Shown piece after piece: positions 33,110 through 41,969 of a stretch of 64,000 nucleotides of DNA (the stretch's first letter is position 1; the number at the start of each line of letters is the position of its first letter). The DNA is from Halosolutus gelatinilyticus (lineage in GTDB: Archaea; Halobacteriota; Halobacteria; Halobacteriales; Natrialbaceae): NCBI RefSeq assembly GCF_023028105.1, contig NZ_CP095491.1, positions 2,108,001 through 2,172,000 on the forward strand, in the 5' to 3' direction. Both the position numbers and the translations under genes were made by a program. Below the pieces are notes generated by a model. The model had not been told where the DNA came from and made no database searches. It saw nothing but the letters and a program-made list of their open reading frames with translations.

Positions 33110-34414
33110 TCACTCCGCTTCGGGGTCGAGGTTGACGTCGGCCTCCCGGAGCACCGCCTCCAGGTCGGCGGCGGCCTCCGCGGGCGTCTGTTCGTCGAAG
33201 ATGACGTTCTCGATCGCGTCGTAGATCGCCTCTCGGACCTCTCCCCAGGCGATCTGCGCCGGTGCGACGCCGTTCTCGAACGCCTCGGTGAAGGCCGTGA
33301 AGTCCTCGTTGTCGATCGACGACTCGACGTCCTCGTGGACGGGAGTCGCGGTCGCGCCCGAGTCGATTTCGGACAGTCGCTCGAGCGCCTCCGGACTCGA
33401 GAAGGCCGATGCAACCGCCATCCCGCTGTCGAGATCGTTGGAGTGGGCGTTGAGCATGAGGGGTTTGACCTCCATGTACGTCGCGTCGGACGCGTCCGCG
33501 TGTTTCGGCAGCAGCGAGATCGCCGTGTTCTCGTCGAGCATCTCCTCCTGTTGGTCCGTGTCGCGGAAGCCGTCGATCCACGGCCCGCAGTGGATCATCG
33601 CGTGTTCGCCTTCGGTGAAGCCGACGTCGTTCGTCTCCCAGCCGGCGCTCTGGTAGGAGTCGCCGGCCGCCGGCGAGTCGCCGTGGAACAGCCTGTAGTA
33701 GATGTCTCCGAGAACGGCTTCGAAGGCGCCGGCGTCGGCCTGGAGGGCCCAGCCGTCGCCGTCCCAGTCGTACAGGGGGCCGTCGGTGTGCTGATAGACG
33801 TGCGAGAGGAATTCCTGGGTGACGCGAACTTCGCCCCGCTCGGTCGTCAGGTGGAAGCCGTTCATGTCGTCGTGATCCTCGTTGATCGTCCCGGCGAGTT
33901 CCATGAACTCGCCGATCTCCGACGGCGGCCCCTCTTCATAGCCGTACTCCGCGAGGATGTCCTTGTTGTAGACGAGCGCGCGGCCGTTCCCGGTGTAGGG
34001 GAGGGCCCAGAGTTCGTCCTGGAACCGGAATGCGTCGAGTGCGCTGTCGAGAAACCCGTCGAAGTGCGGCACTTTGTCGGTCCGATCGGTCAGCGGTTCG
34101 ACGATCTCGGCCGCCACGTAGTCGCCGGGGTGTTCGATCACGCCCTCGATCACGTCCGGCGTTCCCTGACGGCCGCCGGTCAGCACGTTCTGTCGCAGGT
34201 CGCTGTAGGCGTAGCCGGTAATCTCCAGCTCGCGGTCGGTTTCGGACTCGACCGTCTCCGCGAGCCACTCGTTCAGGTCCCGATAATTCTCGCCGTCCCC
34301 TTCGACCCACCAGAACGTCAACTGGTCGTCGCTGCCGCCGAGGCAGCCGGCGATCGAGGCCGCCGCCGCTGCACCGCTGGCTTTCAGAAGGTCCCGCTTG
34401 CTAATCTCTCTCAT
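33110..34414 (-). CDS. Sugar ABC transporter solute-binding lipoprotein
   Basis: This 434-residue family-1 solute-binding protein begins MREISKRDLLKASGAAAAAS followed by the lipobox IAGC. The twin motif here is KR rather than RR, a weak Tat signal common in haloarchaeal lipoproteins. The body has the family-1 fold (WALPYTGNGRALVYNKDIL, a hinge segment). It binds the oligosaccharide outside the cell for the two permeases downstream. Confidence 0.88.
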   Translation of the reverse strand: MREISKRDLLKASGAAAAASIAGCLGGSDDQLTFWWVEGDGENYRDLNEWLAETVESETDRELEITGYAYSDLRQNVLTGGRQGTPDVIEGVIEHPGDYVAAEIVEPLTDRTDKVPHFDGFLDSALDAFRFQDELWALPYTGNGRALVYNKDILAEYGYEEGPPSEIGEFMELAGTINEDHDDMNGFHLTTERGEVRVTQEFLSHVYQHTDGPLYDWDGDGWALQADAGAFEAVLGDIYYRLFHGDSPAAGDSYQSAGWETNDVGFTEGEHAMIHCGPWIDGFRDTDQQEEMLDENTAISLLPKHADASDATYMEVKPLMLNAHSNDLDSGMAVASAFSSPEALERLSEIDSGATATPVHEDVESSIDNEDFTAFTEAFENGVAPAQIAWGEVREAIYDAIENVIFDEQTPAEAAADLEAVLREADVNLDPEAE

Positions 34415-34552
34415 CGCTATACTCGCTACATCCGGAACGACCATGATAAAGGTTTCTATCCCCTTGTTCGGTGCGATCGACGCCGACGCTGTGGCTCGGC
34501 GGGCCGGACCGCCGACGCGGAGCCGCCGGACGATCGGGCGTCGACCGGGAAC

Positions 34553-35860
34553 TCAGCGAAGCGCCGGGATGTACGCCTCGTTGGCGGCGATGAGTTCTTC
34601 GGTCATCTCGTGGATCGTATCGAGATCGAGTTCGGCCGCCGTCAGCGGATCGAGTTTCACCGCCCGGTGGACCGCTTCGCGATCGCCCTCGAGCGCCCCC
34701 TCGACCGCGAGGCGCTGGACGTTCACGTTCGTCCGGTTGAGCGCGGCCAGCTGGGGCGGAAGCTTCCCGATCGAGCACGGACGGATTCCGGTGCCGTCGA
34801 CCAGACACGGGACCTCGACGCAGGCGTCGGTCTCCAGGTTCCGGATGTGGCCGGCGTCGTTTCGGACGTTCAGGTTGAGCCGGCGCGGCGTGCCCGTCTC
34901 GATCGAGTGGATCAGCCGGGAGGCGTACTCCTCGGAGCGCTCGATCGAGACGTCGTCGGGATCGACGTCGGCGAGCGCGTCGTCCCGCTCTTCCGATCGC
35001 TCCTTCCACCCCTCGAGGTACGTCGCGGTCGGCATCCGCTCGGCGAAGTTCGCGCCGCTCAGCTCCTCGATCAGCACCGGATCCGTGCGGAAGTACGGGT
35101 GGTACTCCGAGTTGTGGTGGCTCGACTCGGTGACGAAGGCGCCGAAGTGCTCCAGGAGTTCGAACCGAACGGTGTCCTTCCGGTAGGTCTCGTCGTCCCG
35201 CATCGCGTCCCTGAGCAGCGGATAGACGTCCTGTTCGCGCCACTCGCACTCGAGGAACCAGGCCATGTGGTTGATCCCGGCGACCCAGTAGTCAAGTTCC
35301 GATCGGGGGACGTCGACGTACTCGGCGATCGCCTCCGCGGTGTGGGGAACGCTGTGACAGAGGCCGACGATATCGACGTCCGTAGCCTCGTCGACGGCCC
35401 AGCAGACGATCGCCATCGGGTTCGTGTAGTTCAACAACAGCGCGTCGGGACACACCTCCTCCATGTCCCGCGCGAGCTCCAGCATCGTCGGGACCGTCCG
35501 GAGCCCCCGGAAGATGCCGCCCGGCCCCAGCGTGTCCCCGATCGCCTGTTCGACGCCGTAGCGCTCCGGGATGCGGATCTCGTTCTCGAACGGCTCCGTC
35601 CCGCCGACGTTGATCATGTTGAGCACGTAGTCGGCGCCGTCGAGAGCCTCCCGACGGTCCGTCGTGGGCTCGATCGTCGCGTCGACCCGCCCGTTCTCGA
35701 CCATCGCCTCGGCTACCTCCGTCGTCCGGGCGAGTCGGCGCTCGTCGATGTCCATCAGCGCGATCGTACTGTCCGCGAGAGCTTCGAACGAGAGGATGTC
35801 CCCGACGAGATTCTTCGCGAAGACCATACTTCCTGCTCCGATGAACGCAATCTTCGGCAT
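34553..35860 (-). CDS. GH4-family alpha-galactosidase/alpha-glucosidase
   Basis: This 435-residue NAD- and metal-dependent glycosidase of family GH4 has an N-terminal Rossmann motif IAFIGAGSMVFAKNLVGD, NYTNPMAIVCWAV, the metal-site LCHSVPHTAEAI, and GINHMAWFLECEW. Among GH4 members the CHSVP form and overall pattern are nearest MelA-like alpha-galactosidases. The enzyme acts in the cytoplasm by an oxidation-elimination mechanism. Its place inside an ABC transporter operon shows that the transporter imports an oligosaccharide which it then cleaves. Confidence 0.87.
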   Translation of the reverse strand: MPKIAFIGAGSMVFAKNLVGDILSFEALADSTIALMDIDERRLARTTEVAEAMVENGRVDATIEPTTDRREALDGADYVLNMINVGGTEPFENEIRIPERYGVEQAIGDTLGPGGIFRGLRTVPTMLELARDMEEVCPDALLLNYTNPMAIVCWAVDEATDVDIVGLCHSVPHTAEAIAEYVDVPRSELDYWVAGINHMAWFLECEWREQDVYPLLRDAMRDDETYRKDTVRFELLEHFGAFVTESSHHNSEYHPYFRTDPVLIEELSGANFAERMPTATYLEGWKERSEERDDALADVDPDDVSIERSEEYASRLIHSIETGTPRRLNLNVRNDAGHIRNLETDACVEVPCLVDGTGIRPCSIGKLPPQLAALNRTNVNVQRLAVEGALEGDREAVHRAVKLDPLTAAELDLDTIHEMTEELIAANEAYIPALR

Positions 35861-35986
35861 ACAACTGACTATGCCCGATCTCGGTTATAAAATTACCGGG
35901 GTGCGGGAGGGAAACTAACAGCGGAGATCTCTCTGGCGGGCCGATCGCGTTCGGAGCGATTCGTCGGCCGATCGAACCGGACCCGG

Positions 35987-37120
35987 CTACGCTGGCACGT
36001 CCACCGAGTGTTCGCCGGCGTCGAGGCTCGCGTTCTTGACGGCGTCGCCGGTGTCGCCGTCGAAGAGGTGGACGTCCTTCTCGGGGAACGCGACGTGGAT
36101 CTCCCGACCGGGGCCCCAGTTCGGCGTGCCGTTGACGGCCGCGGTGTAGGATTCGCCACCGATGTCGACGTGGACGTGGGCGACGTCGCCCAGCGGTTCC
36201 ACGACGTTGACGGTCGCGTCGATCGCCCCGGGCGTCCCGTCCCCCACGATCTCGATGTCTTCGGGTCGGATCCCGAGTACGTACTCGGTTCCGTCCGTTC
36301 CCAGCGCCTCGGCCGTCTCCGCCGAGGGCTCGTAGGTGAATTCGTCGTGAACGAGCGTTCCGTTCCGGATGGTCACGTCCAGAAAGTTCATGCTCGGCGA
36401 GCCGATGAATCCGGCGACGAACTCGTTGGCGGGCGTGTGATAACACTCCAGGGGCGTCCCGATCTGCTGGAGTTCGCCGTCGTTCAGGATCGCGATCCGA
36501 TCGCCCATCGTCATCGCCTCCGTCTGATCGTGCGTGACGTAGATCGTCGTCACGCCGAAGTCGTTCTGGAGGTTCTGCAGTTCCGTGCGCATCTGGTCCC
36601 GGAGCTTCGCGTCCAGGTTCGAGAGCGGTTCGTCCATGAGGAAGACCTCCGGATCGCGGACGATCGCCCGGCCGAGCGCGACCCGCTGTTGCTGGCCGCC
36701 GGAGAGCTCGCCCGGCTTCTGGTCGAGATTTCGCTCGATCCCCGTCATCTCGGCGACGTTCTCGACGCGCTCGGCGATCTCGTCGTCGGGGAGCTCGGTC
36801 GTCATCTTCAGCCCGAAGCTCATGTTCTCGCGGGCGGTCATGTGCGGGTACAGCGCGTAGCTCTGGAACACCATCGCCATGTCCCGGTCTTTCGGTTTCG
36901 CGCGAGTGACGTCCTCGTCGTCGAGGCGGATCTCCCCGCCTGTCGGCGATTCAAGCCCGGCGATACACCGAAGCGTCGTCGACTTGCCGCACCCCGACGG
37001 CCCGACGAGCACGAGAAACTCGCCGTCCTCGATCGTGAAATCGAGGTCATCGACGGCGACGAGGGCGTCCCCGCCGGCGTCGAATACCTTTCTGAGGTCT
37101 CGAACTTCTATGCGACCCAT
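35987..37120 (-). CDS. Sugar ABC transporter ATP-binding protein (MalK/UgpC type)
   Basis: This 377-residue ATPase has Walker A GPSGCGKSTT (about 38-47), Q-loop VFQSYALYPH, signature LSGGQQQR, Walker B EVFLMDEPLSNLD, the H-loop in YVTHDQTEAM and a C-terminal TOBE-type regulatory domain. It is the first gene of the operon. ATG 37120 is supported by a minus-strand TATA-like box at about 37145-37152, which makes the transcript leaderless. A GTGAAC half-site (37121-37126) touches the start codon. Confidence 0.92.
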   Translation of the reverse strand: MGRIEVRDLRKVFDAGGDALVAVDDLDFTIEDGEFLVLVGPSGCGKSTTLRCIAGLESPTGGEIRLDDEDVTRAKPKDRDMAMVFQSYALYPHMTARENMSFGLKMTTELPDDEIAERVENVAEMTGIERNLDQKPGELSGGQQQRVALGRAIVRDPEVFLMDEPLSNLDAKLRDQMRTELQNLQNDFGVTTIYVTHDQTEAMTMGDRIAILNDGELQQIGTPLECYHTPANEFVAGFIGSPSMNFLDVTIRNGTLVHDEFTYEPSAETAEALGTDGTEYVLGIRPEDIEIVGDGTPGAIDATVNVVEPLGDVAHVHVDIGGESYTAAVNGTPNWGPGREIHVAFPEKDVHLFDGDTGDAVKNASLDAGEHSVDVPA

Positions 37121-37254
37121 GTGAACAGGCGTCGAGTCCGTCCGTATTAAGCGTTTGGTACCTCCGTTCGCTCCCGCGATCGACCCGCCGGGGTCCGCGT
37201 TTCCCTTGCTTCCGTCGCGTCGATCCGCGACGCCTGCAGCCGCCCCGCCGCGCC

Positions 37255-37271
37255 GTTCACGTGTCGTGAAC
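37255..37271. promoter_or_regulatory. GTTCAC-N5-GTGAAC site 2
   Basis: Perfect arms flank the spacer GTGTC, about 105 bases upstream of the sugar operon TATA box, in the divergent control region. Confidence 0.6.
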
Positions 37272-37406
37272 AGCATCGGCACGGCCGTCCCGCGTGGTCT
37301 CACCGCGCGTCCGACGCTCTGCGGGACGGATGGGTGAGTTGCGCTCACACGGGCGCGAGCGCCCGCTCCGTTTCCGCTCGCCGCTGTCGCCCGTCGTCCG
37401 CCCGGA

Positions 37407-37423
37407 GTTCACGATGTATGAAC
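37407..37423. promoter_or_regulatory. GTTCAC-N5-GTGAAC site 3 (one mismatch)
   Basis: GTTCAC-GATGT-ATGAAC abuts the TATA-like AATTATTT of the IclR gene and ends 34 bases before its ATG. This position suggests autorepression. Confidence 0.6.
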
Positions 37424-37456
37424 AATTATTTGTGTACAGCCGACGTTTCCGGTCGT

Positions 37457-38245
37457 ATGACGACCACGGACATTTCCGCGGCGGACGACGGCGGGCCCAC
37501 CGCGAAAACGACGGTCACGAGCTTTCGGCTCATCGAGGCACTGAAGGACCGCGACGGGGCGGGTGTGACCGAACTCGCCGACGACCTCGACCTCGCGAAG
37601 GGGACGGTCCACAAGCACCTCAATACGCTCCGACGGCTCGATTACGTCGTCAAAGACGGCCGCTCGTACCGATTGAGCGTGAGTTTCCTGGGCCTCGGAA
37701 CGAGCGCCCGGGCCCGACTCCCGATCTACGAGGTCGCGGAACGGCCGCTGGAGGACCTCGCGGCGGCGACCGGAGAGGTCGCGAGTCTCATGGTCCCGGA
37801 ACACGGGTACGGTATCTACATCGGCCGGGAGAGCACCGGCGAGCAGTCGGACGTCGACGCGAAGGAGGGGGATCGCCTCCCGCTGCACGCGACCGCGGGC
37901 GGGAAGGCCATCCTCTCGTACACGCCGCCAGCGGACCGGGAGGCCATCGTCGAGTACCGCGGGCTCCCGAAACTAACCGAGAACACCATCACCGACCGCG
38001 ACGCGCTCGAAGACGAACTCCAGCTCACGCGCGATCGCCGGATGGCCTACGACCGGGGCGAGCACCGGGAGGACCGCCACTGCATCGCCTGTCCCATCAC
38101 GGACCGAGATGAACGGGCGATCGCCGCGGTCACCGTCTCCGGCCCGGCCACCAGGATGAAAGAGAAGGACGCGAGCACCGACTTTGCGAGCATCGTCGGG
38201 AGCACGATCAACTCGATCCAGAACGCGCTCAACGACGGCTACTGA
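37457..38245 (+). CDS. IclR-family transcriptional regulator (fourth)
   Basis: This 262-residue protein has a winged helix (LAKGTVHKHLNTLRRLDYVV, about residues 46-65) and an effector domain (LHATAGGKAILSY, VTVSGPATRM). ATG 37457 is about 30 bases past CAATTATTT, so it is leaderless. Upstream in-frame starts would overlap the operator. It is divergent from the sugar ABC/GH4 operon and 140 bases upstream of the sulfatase. GTTCAC-type palindromes lie before all three, so it probably governs them as one regulon. Confidence 0.9.
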   Translation: MTTTDISAADDGGPTAKTTVTSFRLIEALKDRDGAGVTELADDLDLAKGTVHKHLNTLRRLDYVVKDGRSYRLSVSFLGLGTSARARLPIYEVAERPLEDLAAATGEVASLMVPEHGYGIYIGRESTGEQSDVDAKEGDRLPLHATAGGKAILSYTPPADREAIVEYRGLPKLTENTITDRDALEDELQLTRDRRMAYDRGEHREDRHCIACPITDRDERAIAAVTVSGPATRMKEKDASTDFASIVGSTINSIQNALNDGY

Positions 38246-38256
38246 GCGCATCTCGT

Positions 38257-38276
38257 TTACGATCGTACCTCTGTAA
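38257..38276. promoter_or_regulatory. TTACR-N10-TGTAA site d
   Basis: TTACGATCGTACCTCTGTAA is an exact match. Its symmetry extends outward to 7-bp arms (CGTTTAC/GTAAACG, 38254-38279). It lies 12 bases past the IclR stop and 110 bases before the sulfatase start, making it the only copy near a plausible downstream promoter. Confidence 0.6.
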
Positions 38277-38305
38277 ACGTATTTGTGCGCCGGAGCGCGG
38301 CCAGG

Positions 38306-38326
38306 TCGTTCACGCATCGTGAACGA
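38306..38326. promoter_or_regulatory. GTTCAC-N5-GTGAAC site 4
   Basis: Eight-bp perfect arms TCGTTCAC and complement flank GCATC. It ends 24 bases before the sulfatase TATA box ACATATAAGT (38351-38360), itself 26-35 bases before ATG 38386. Confidence 0.65.
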
Positions 38327-38385
38327 TCGGCGGCGGCCGGTCTTGAACGCACATATAAGTCGATCGAGGTACTGTCGAATGATAA

Positions 38386-39726
38386 ATGGACGATCACGAA
38401 CGCCCCAACGTCGTCGCGGTGCTGACCGATCAGCAGCGGTGGGACACGGTCGGCGCGTACGGGTGTCCGCTCGATCTCACTCCGACGATCGATCGACTCG
38501 CGGTGCGAGGCGTCGCCCTGAAACAGGCGATAACGCCGCAACCGCTGTGCGGGCCGTTCCGTGCGACGTTCCAGAGCGGGAAGTACCCGACCGAGGTCGA
38601 CTCCTGGCGCAACGCGATGCCGGTCCCGACCGACGAACTGCGCCTCTCCCGGCGATTTAAGGACGCCGGCTACGACGCCGGGTTCGTGGGAAACTGGCAC
38701 GCCGCCGGAACGTTCGACAAGCCCGTCCCCCCGGAGCGCCGCGGCGGCTACGAGGACTTCTGGATCGCGGCGGACGTCCCGGAGTTCACGTCCTACCCCG
38801 AGGAGGGCACCCTGTTCGACGCGGACGGCGATCCGGTTGAGTTCGACCAGTATCGCGCGGACGCGTTCACCGAGTACGCGCGCGAAGCCGTCGAGACGCT
38901 GTCGGAACCGTTCTTCCTCGTGATCTCGTACGTCGAACCGCACAATCAAAACGACATGTGGACGTTCGTCGCGCCGGACGGATACGCGGAGCGGCACGAA
39001 AAAACGCCGTACGTCCCGGGGGATCTGCAGAACCGACCCGGCGATTGGTACGGGGAACTGCCGGATTACTACGGAATGGTCGAGCGGATCGACGAGTGTG
39101 TCGACGATCTGCTCGGCGCGCTGTCGGAGCGCGGCGTCCGCGATCGGACGGTCGTCGCGTACGCGTCCGATCACGGGTGTCACTTCCGGACGCGGCCGGG
39201 CGAGTACAAACGGTCCCCCCACGAATCCGCCGTCCGGGTTCCCGCGATCCTCTCGGGGCCGGGTTTCGACGGCGGGACCGACGTCGAGCGCGCGACGAGC
39301 CTCGTTGACCTCCCGCCGACTCTCCTCGACGCGGCGGGGATCGACGCCCCGGACGAGATGCACGGCGAGAGCCTCCTGCCGGTCGTTCGACGGGACGTTC
39401 CCGACGAGGACGGCGAGGCGTTCGTCCAGATCAGCGAGTCGCAGGTCGGACGGGCGCTCCGAACCGATCGCTGGAAGTACGCCGTCGCGGCGCCGTCGCC
39501 GACCGGCTGGCGCGGGGGCAGCGCCGAGAAGTCGAGCGAGGTCTACGTCGAACGCTACCTCTACGACCTCGAGCGCGATCCGCACGAACGGGTTAACCTC
39601 GTCGGTCGACCGGACTTTCGAACCGTCGCGGACGACCTCCGCGATCGGTTGCTGGCGCACGTCGAGCGGATCGAGGGCGAGTCCCCCGACGTCAAGCCGT
39701 ACGAGAACGGATACAGCGCGTTTTGA
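38386..39726 (+). CDS. Sulfatase (formylglycine-type, alkaline phosphatase superfamily)
   Basis: This 446-residue type I sulfatase starts with the metal-binding NVVAVLTDQQRWDTVGAYG. Its CGPFR at residues 55-59 matches the CxPxR motif whose Cys is converted to formylglycine by a separate enzyme. YASDHGCHF carries later metal ligands. No signal peptide is visible, so it acts in the cytoplasm, desulfating imported sugars. It carries its own leaderless promoter with a GTTCAC-type operator upstream and follows the fourth IclR. It probably works with the GH4 glycosidase on sulfated oligosaccharides. Confidence 0.9.
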   Translation: MDDHERPNVVAVLTDQQRWDTVGAYGCPLDLTPTIDRLAVRGVALKQAITPQPLCGPFRATFQSGKYPTEVDSWRNAMPVPTDELRLSRRFKDAGYDAGFVGNWHAAGTFDKPVPPERRGGYEDFWIAADVPEFTSYPEEGTLFDADGDPVEFDQYRADAFTEYAREAVETLSEPFFLVISYVEPHNQNDMWTFVAPDGYAERHEKTPYVPGDLQNRPGDWYGELPDYYGMVERIDECVDDLLGALSERGVRDRTVVAYASDHGCHFRTRPGEYKRSPHESAVRVPAILSGPGFDGGTDVERATSLVDLPPTLLDAAGIDAPDEMHGESLLPVVRRDVPDEDGEAFVQISESQVGRALRTDRWKYAVAAPSPTGWRGGSAEKSSEVYVERYLYDLERDPHERVNLVGRPDFRTVADDLRDRLLAHVERIEGESPDVKPYENGYSAF

Positions 39727-39797
39727 CGCTCTCAAACGCTCCCCGCCGATCCGACTTGCGCTCCGCTCTCGCACCAGTCGCCGTACGACGAATCCTA

Positions 39798-39817
39798 TTA
39801 CACCAGCACTGGTGTAA
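39798..39817. promoter_or_regulatory. TTACR-N10-TGTAA site e
   Basis: TTACACCAGCACTGGTGTAA is the most symmetric copy: nine-bp perfect arms around CA. It lies between the 3' ends of the sulfatase and the frameshifted IclR, where no gene start is expected. Confidence 0.6.
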
Positions 39818-39976
39818 ATGGCCGCGTTCGTCCCGTCGAGGGACGAGCCGTCTCTCGAGATCGCTTCGCGTGCTCGTTTCGACGCCCCGCCGAACGCGGA
39901 TCGATCCGATTCCCACGAGCGTCGCGATCGCACTGGAACGATTCCCGGCCGTTTACGAGTCGCAAACACTGGCCGA

Positions 39977-40767
39977 TCAGGAGAACTTCGTGTTGATCTC
40001 GATGACGTTCGCGGATCGCATCGCCCGCTCGGGGGAGGTACTCGCGCTTGCCGATCGCCGGTCATACGACTCGACGGCCCGGAGATGCTCACCGCTCCGA
40101 GAACCTCGTGTTTGCCGGCTTTCACGGGCGCGGCGACGCACCGAAGCCCCTCGATCTTCTCCTCGTCGTCGAACGCGTACCCGCGTTCGCGGATCGCCTC
40201 CAGCTCCTCGAAGAGGGGTTCGCGAGCGGTGATCGTCTTGTCCGTGTACGCGGGAAGTCCGTGTTCGTCGATGATCTCCTCGACCCGCTCTCGGGGGTAG
40301 TGAGCGAGGATCGCCTTGCCCAGCGAGATGCAGTGGCGGTACTCGCGCTTGCCGATCGACGAGGCCGTCTGCACCGCGCGGTCGACGCCTTTCTTGTACA
40401 GGTAGACCGCGCGGCCGTGTTCTTCGGTCACAAACTGCACGAGCTCGTCGCACTCCGCGGCCAGGTCGTCCAGTTCGCTGGTGCCGATGTCGTGGATTCC
40501 GAGGCGGTCCTTGACGCCCTCGCCGAGCTCCAGGTACCGAAGCCCGAGCGTGTACTGGTCGCCGTCTTTGACGACGTACTCGGTTTCGATGAGCGTGGCG
40601 AGGTGGCAGTGGATGGTTCCTTTCGACCAGTCGAGTTCGGTCGCGATCTCGGTGAGCCGGGCGCCGTTGTTCTCGTGAAGGAAGTCGATGATATCGAGCG
40701 TGGTCGCCACGGCCTGAATCGTTCGGGGGATTCCGTTCCGGCCATACTTTCCGATGCGCCCCGCCAC
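39977..40767 (-). pseudogene. IclR-family regulator with C-terminal frameshift (fifth)
   Basis: The reading frame runs from a GTG near 40767 (TTG 40788 is possible). It gives a normal IclR winged helix (LDWSKGTIHCHLATLIETEYV) and effector domain up to AVSISGPSSRMTGDR. It then shifts; the proper ending PERAMRSANVIEINTKFS is in another frame and stops at 39977. The shift lies between about 40031 and 40055, beside a run of five G (40031-40035). Without it the frame reads on for more than 500 meaningless codons. It may be a real mutation or a sequencing error in the homopolymer. It converges on the sulfatase. Confidence 0.75.
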
Positions 40768-40866
40768 AAAATTGTTTGCATCTCTCAAGCGATGCGCGGG
40801 TTTGCGAGCTTCAAACGATCCCGGCGATCGGTCCCCGGATATTCGAGTCTCGCCGCCGACCGGACG

Positions 40867-41091
40867 TCAGTTGTCGTAGTTCGAGTCCTGCCAGTCGATG
40901 AGGTCATCCCACATACCGTCGCGCTGTTTGGCTAATTCGACGTTGCTCTCGTCGACGACCGCAACCCCGGTGGTGAAGTCCTTCATCGGGATTCCACGCT
41001 CCATGTACATCCACGCCAGTTGCGTCGGGAAGTAGCCCTGGCTGTATCCGTCCTGACCGGTCGAGAAGTCGAGGTAACCGCGCTCGATCGC
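40867..41091 (-). pseudogene. C-terminal remnant of a sugar ABC substrate-binding protein
   Basis: On the minus strand, codons from 41091 down to TGA 40867-40869 read AIERGYLDFSTGQDGYSQGY and then FPTQLAWMYMERGIPMKDF, ending DWQDSNYDN. This is the C-terminal end of a periplasmic-binding-protein-like (RbsB type) sugar receptor. There is no start codon and the frame hits an in-frame TAA directly upstream. That TAA is the edge of TTACR site f, so the break coincides with the motif. The rest of the gene and its transporter partners are missing from the window. Confidence 0.7.
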
Positions 41092-41111
41092 TTACGGGCG
41101 TGTGGTTGTAA
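41092..41111. promoter_or_regulatory. TTACR-N10-TGTAA site f, at a gene break
   Basis: TTACGGGCGTGTGGTTGTAA is an exact motif match that abuts the truncated binding-protein gene. It ends in GGTTGTAA, as do sites g and h, and has the same orientation as g. Confidence 0.55.
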
Positions 41112-41210
41112 TCGCCTCCGAAGGACGATCGGTTATCCGGTCCACTCGTTTACGACGATCAAACGGCGGTGCAGGATCGATCGTCCTGTAACACCGAGAC
41201 CGCAGCGGTC

Positions 41211-41969
41211 CTAGAACCCGCCTTCGTCGAGGACTACCGGGATCCCCCGCTTGGCGACGTCGGCGGCGAACGCCGCGGAGTCCGATTCGAGGTCGCCGAA
41301 AGTGTTGTAGTGGATCGGGAGGACGGCCTCCGCGTCGAGCGCCTCGGCGAGGTCGGCGGCGTCGTGACGATCCATCGTGAAGTTCGTCGCGATCGACGGG
41401 AGGAACACGGAGACGTCGAAGTCGTAGTGGTCGTCGATCACGTCGGAGTCGCCGGGCCAGAAGCAGGGGACGCCGTCGATCGTCACGACGAACCCGCACC
41501 CGAGTCCCTCGGGATGGAGCGGCTCTCCGTCGGTGGCGTTCTTCCCGTCCGGGTGGTTGAACGCCCGCGTCACCTCGATCTCGACGCCGTCGATCGCCAG
41601 CTCGTCGCCGTACGCGACGCGGCGGACGTCGTACGGAAGGGATTCCGGGTCGCGGACGTCGCGCCCGCTGTTCTCGCGGACGCCCTCGGCCGAGACGCCC
41701 TCGTAGACGACGATCGTCGCGTCCTCCCCGGCGACGCGTTCGATCCCGTCATCGTCGTAGTGGTGATCGTGCGTTACGACGACGATATCGCCGTCCTGCG
41801 CGTCGTAAGGCCCGCCGGACGGGTGCTCCCGATCGCCGTACTCGCGCTCCCACTCGCCGGTGAGGACGCCGTACCGACCGGGATCGGTGTAGACGATCGC
41901 GTCGTCGCCCGCGAGTCGCGCCGTTGCGTAGCCGAGCCACCGGACGGAGAGTCCGTCGAGTCGTACCAT
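41211..41969 (-). CDS. Metallo-beta-lactamase-fold hydrolase (UlaG-like)
   Basis: This 252-residue protein has an MBL-type fold: WLGYATARLAGDDAIVYTDP at the start, VVVTHDHHYDDDG as the metal motif, a mid-protein GCGFVVTIDGVPCFWPGDSD and LPIHYNTFG near the end. The metal motif differs from the common HxHxDH by an extra His and an Asp at the last position. UlaG-like members hydrolyse lactones or phosphorylated lactones, which would fit sugar catabolism, but the substrate is unproven. ATG 41969 is used. TTACR sites f and g flank it in direct orientation. Confidence 0.78.
   Translation of the reverse strand: MVRLDGLSVRWLGYATARLAGDDAIVYTDPGRYGVLTGEWEREYGDREHPSGGPYDAQDGDIVVVTHDHHYDDDGIERVAGEDATIVVYEGVSAEGVRENSGRDVRDPESLPYDVRRVAYGDELAIDGVEIEVTRAFNHPDGKNATDGEPLHPEGLGCGFVVTIDGVPCFWPGDSDVIDDHYDFDVSVFLPSIATNFTMDRHDAADLAEALDAEAVLPIHYNTFGDLESDSAAFAADVAKRGIPVVLDEGGF

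Larger units (their letters stand above)
37121..37456. other. Divergent control region between sugar operon and fourth IclR
   Basis: It holds the leaderless promoter of the sugar operon (minus strand, box near 37145-37152), two GTTCAC-type palindromes (37255, 37407) and the IclR promoter (CAATTATTT at about 37424-37432). No other gene is visible. Confidence 0.6.

Noticed and set aside
33077-35890. A 937-codon plus-strand frame
   Set aside because: It is antisense to the binding protein and GH4 genes, and its composition is that of a reverse-complement shadow.
38257-39976. The extended C-terminus of the minus-strand IclR frame (843 codons in total)
   Set aside because: The extension is antisense to the sulfatase. 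Only the first 245 or so codons are IclR; the rest is read-through after a frameshift.
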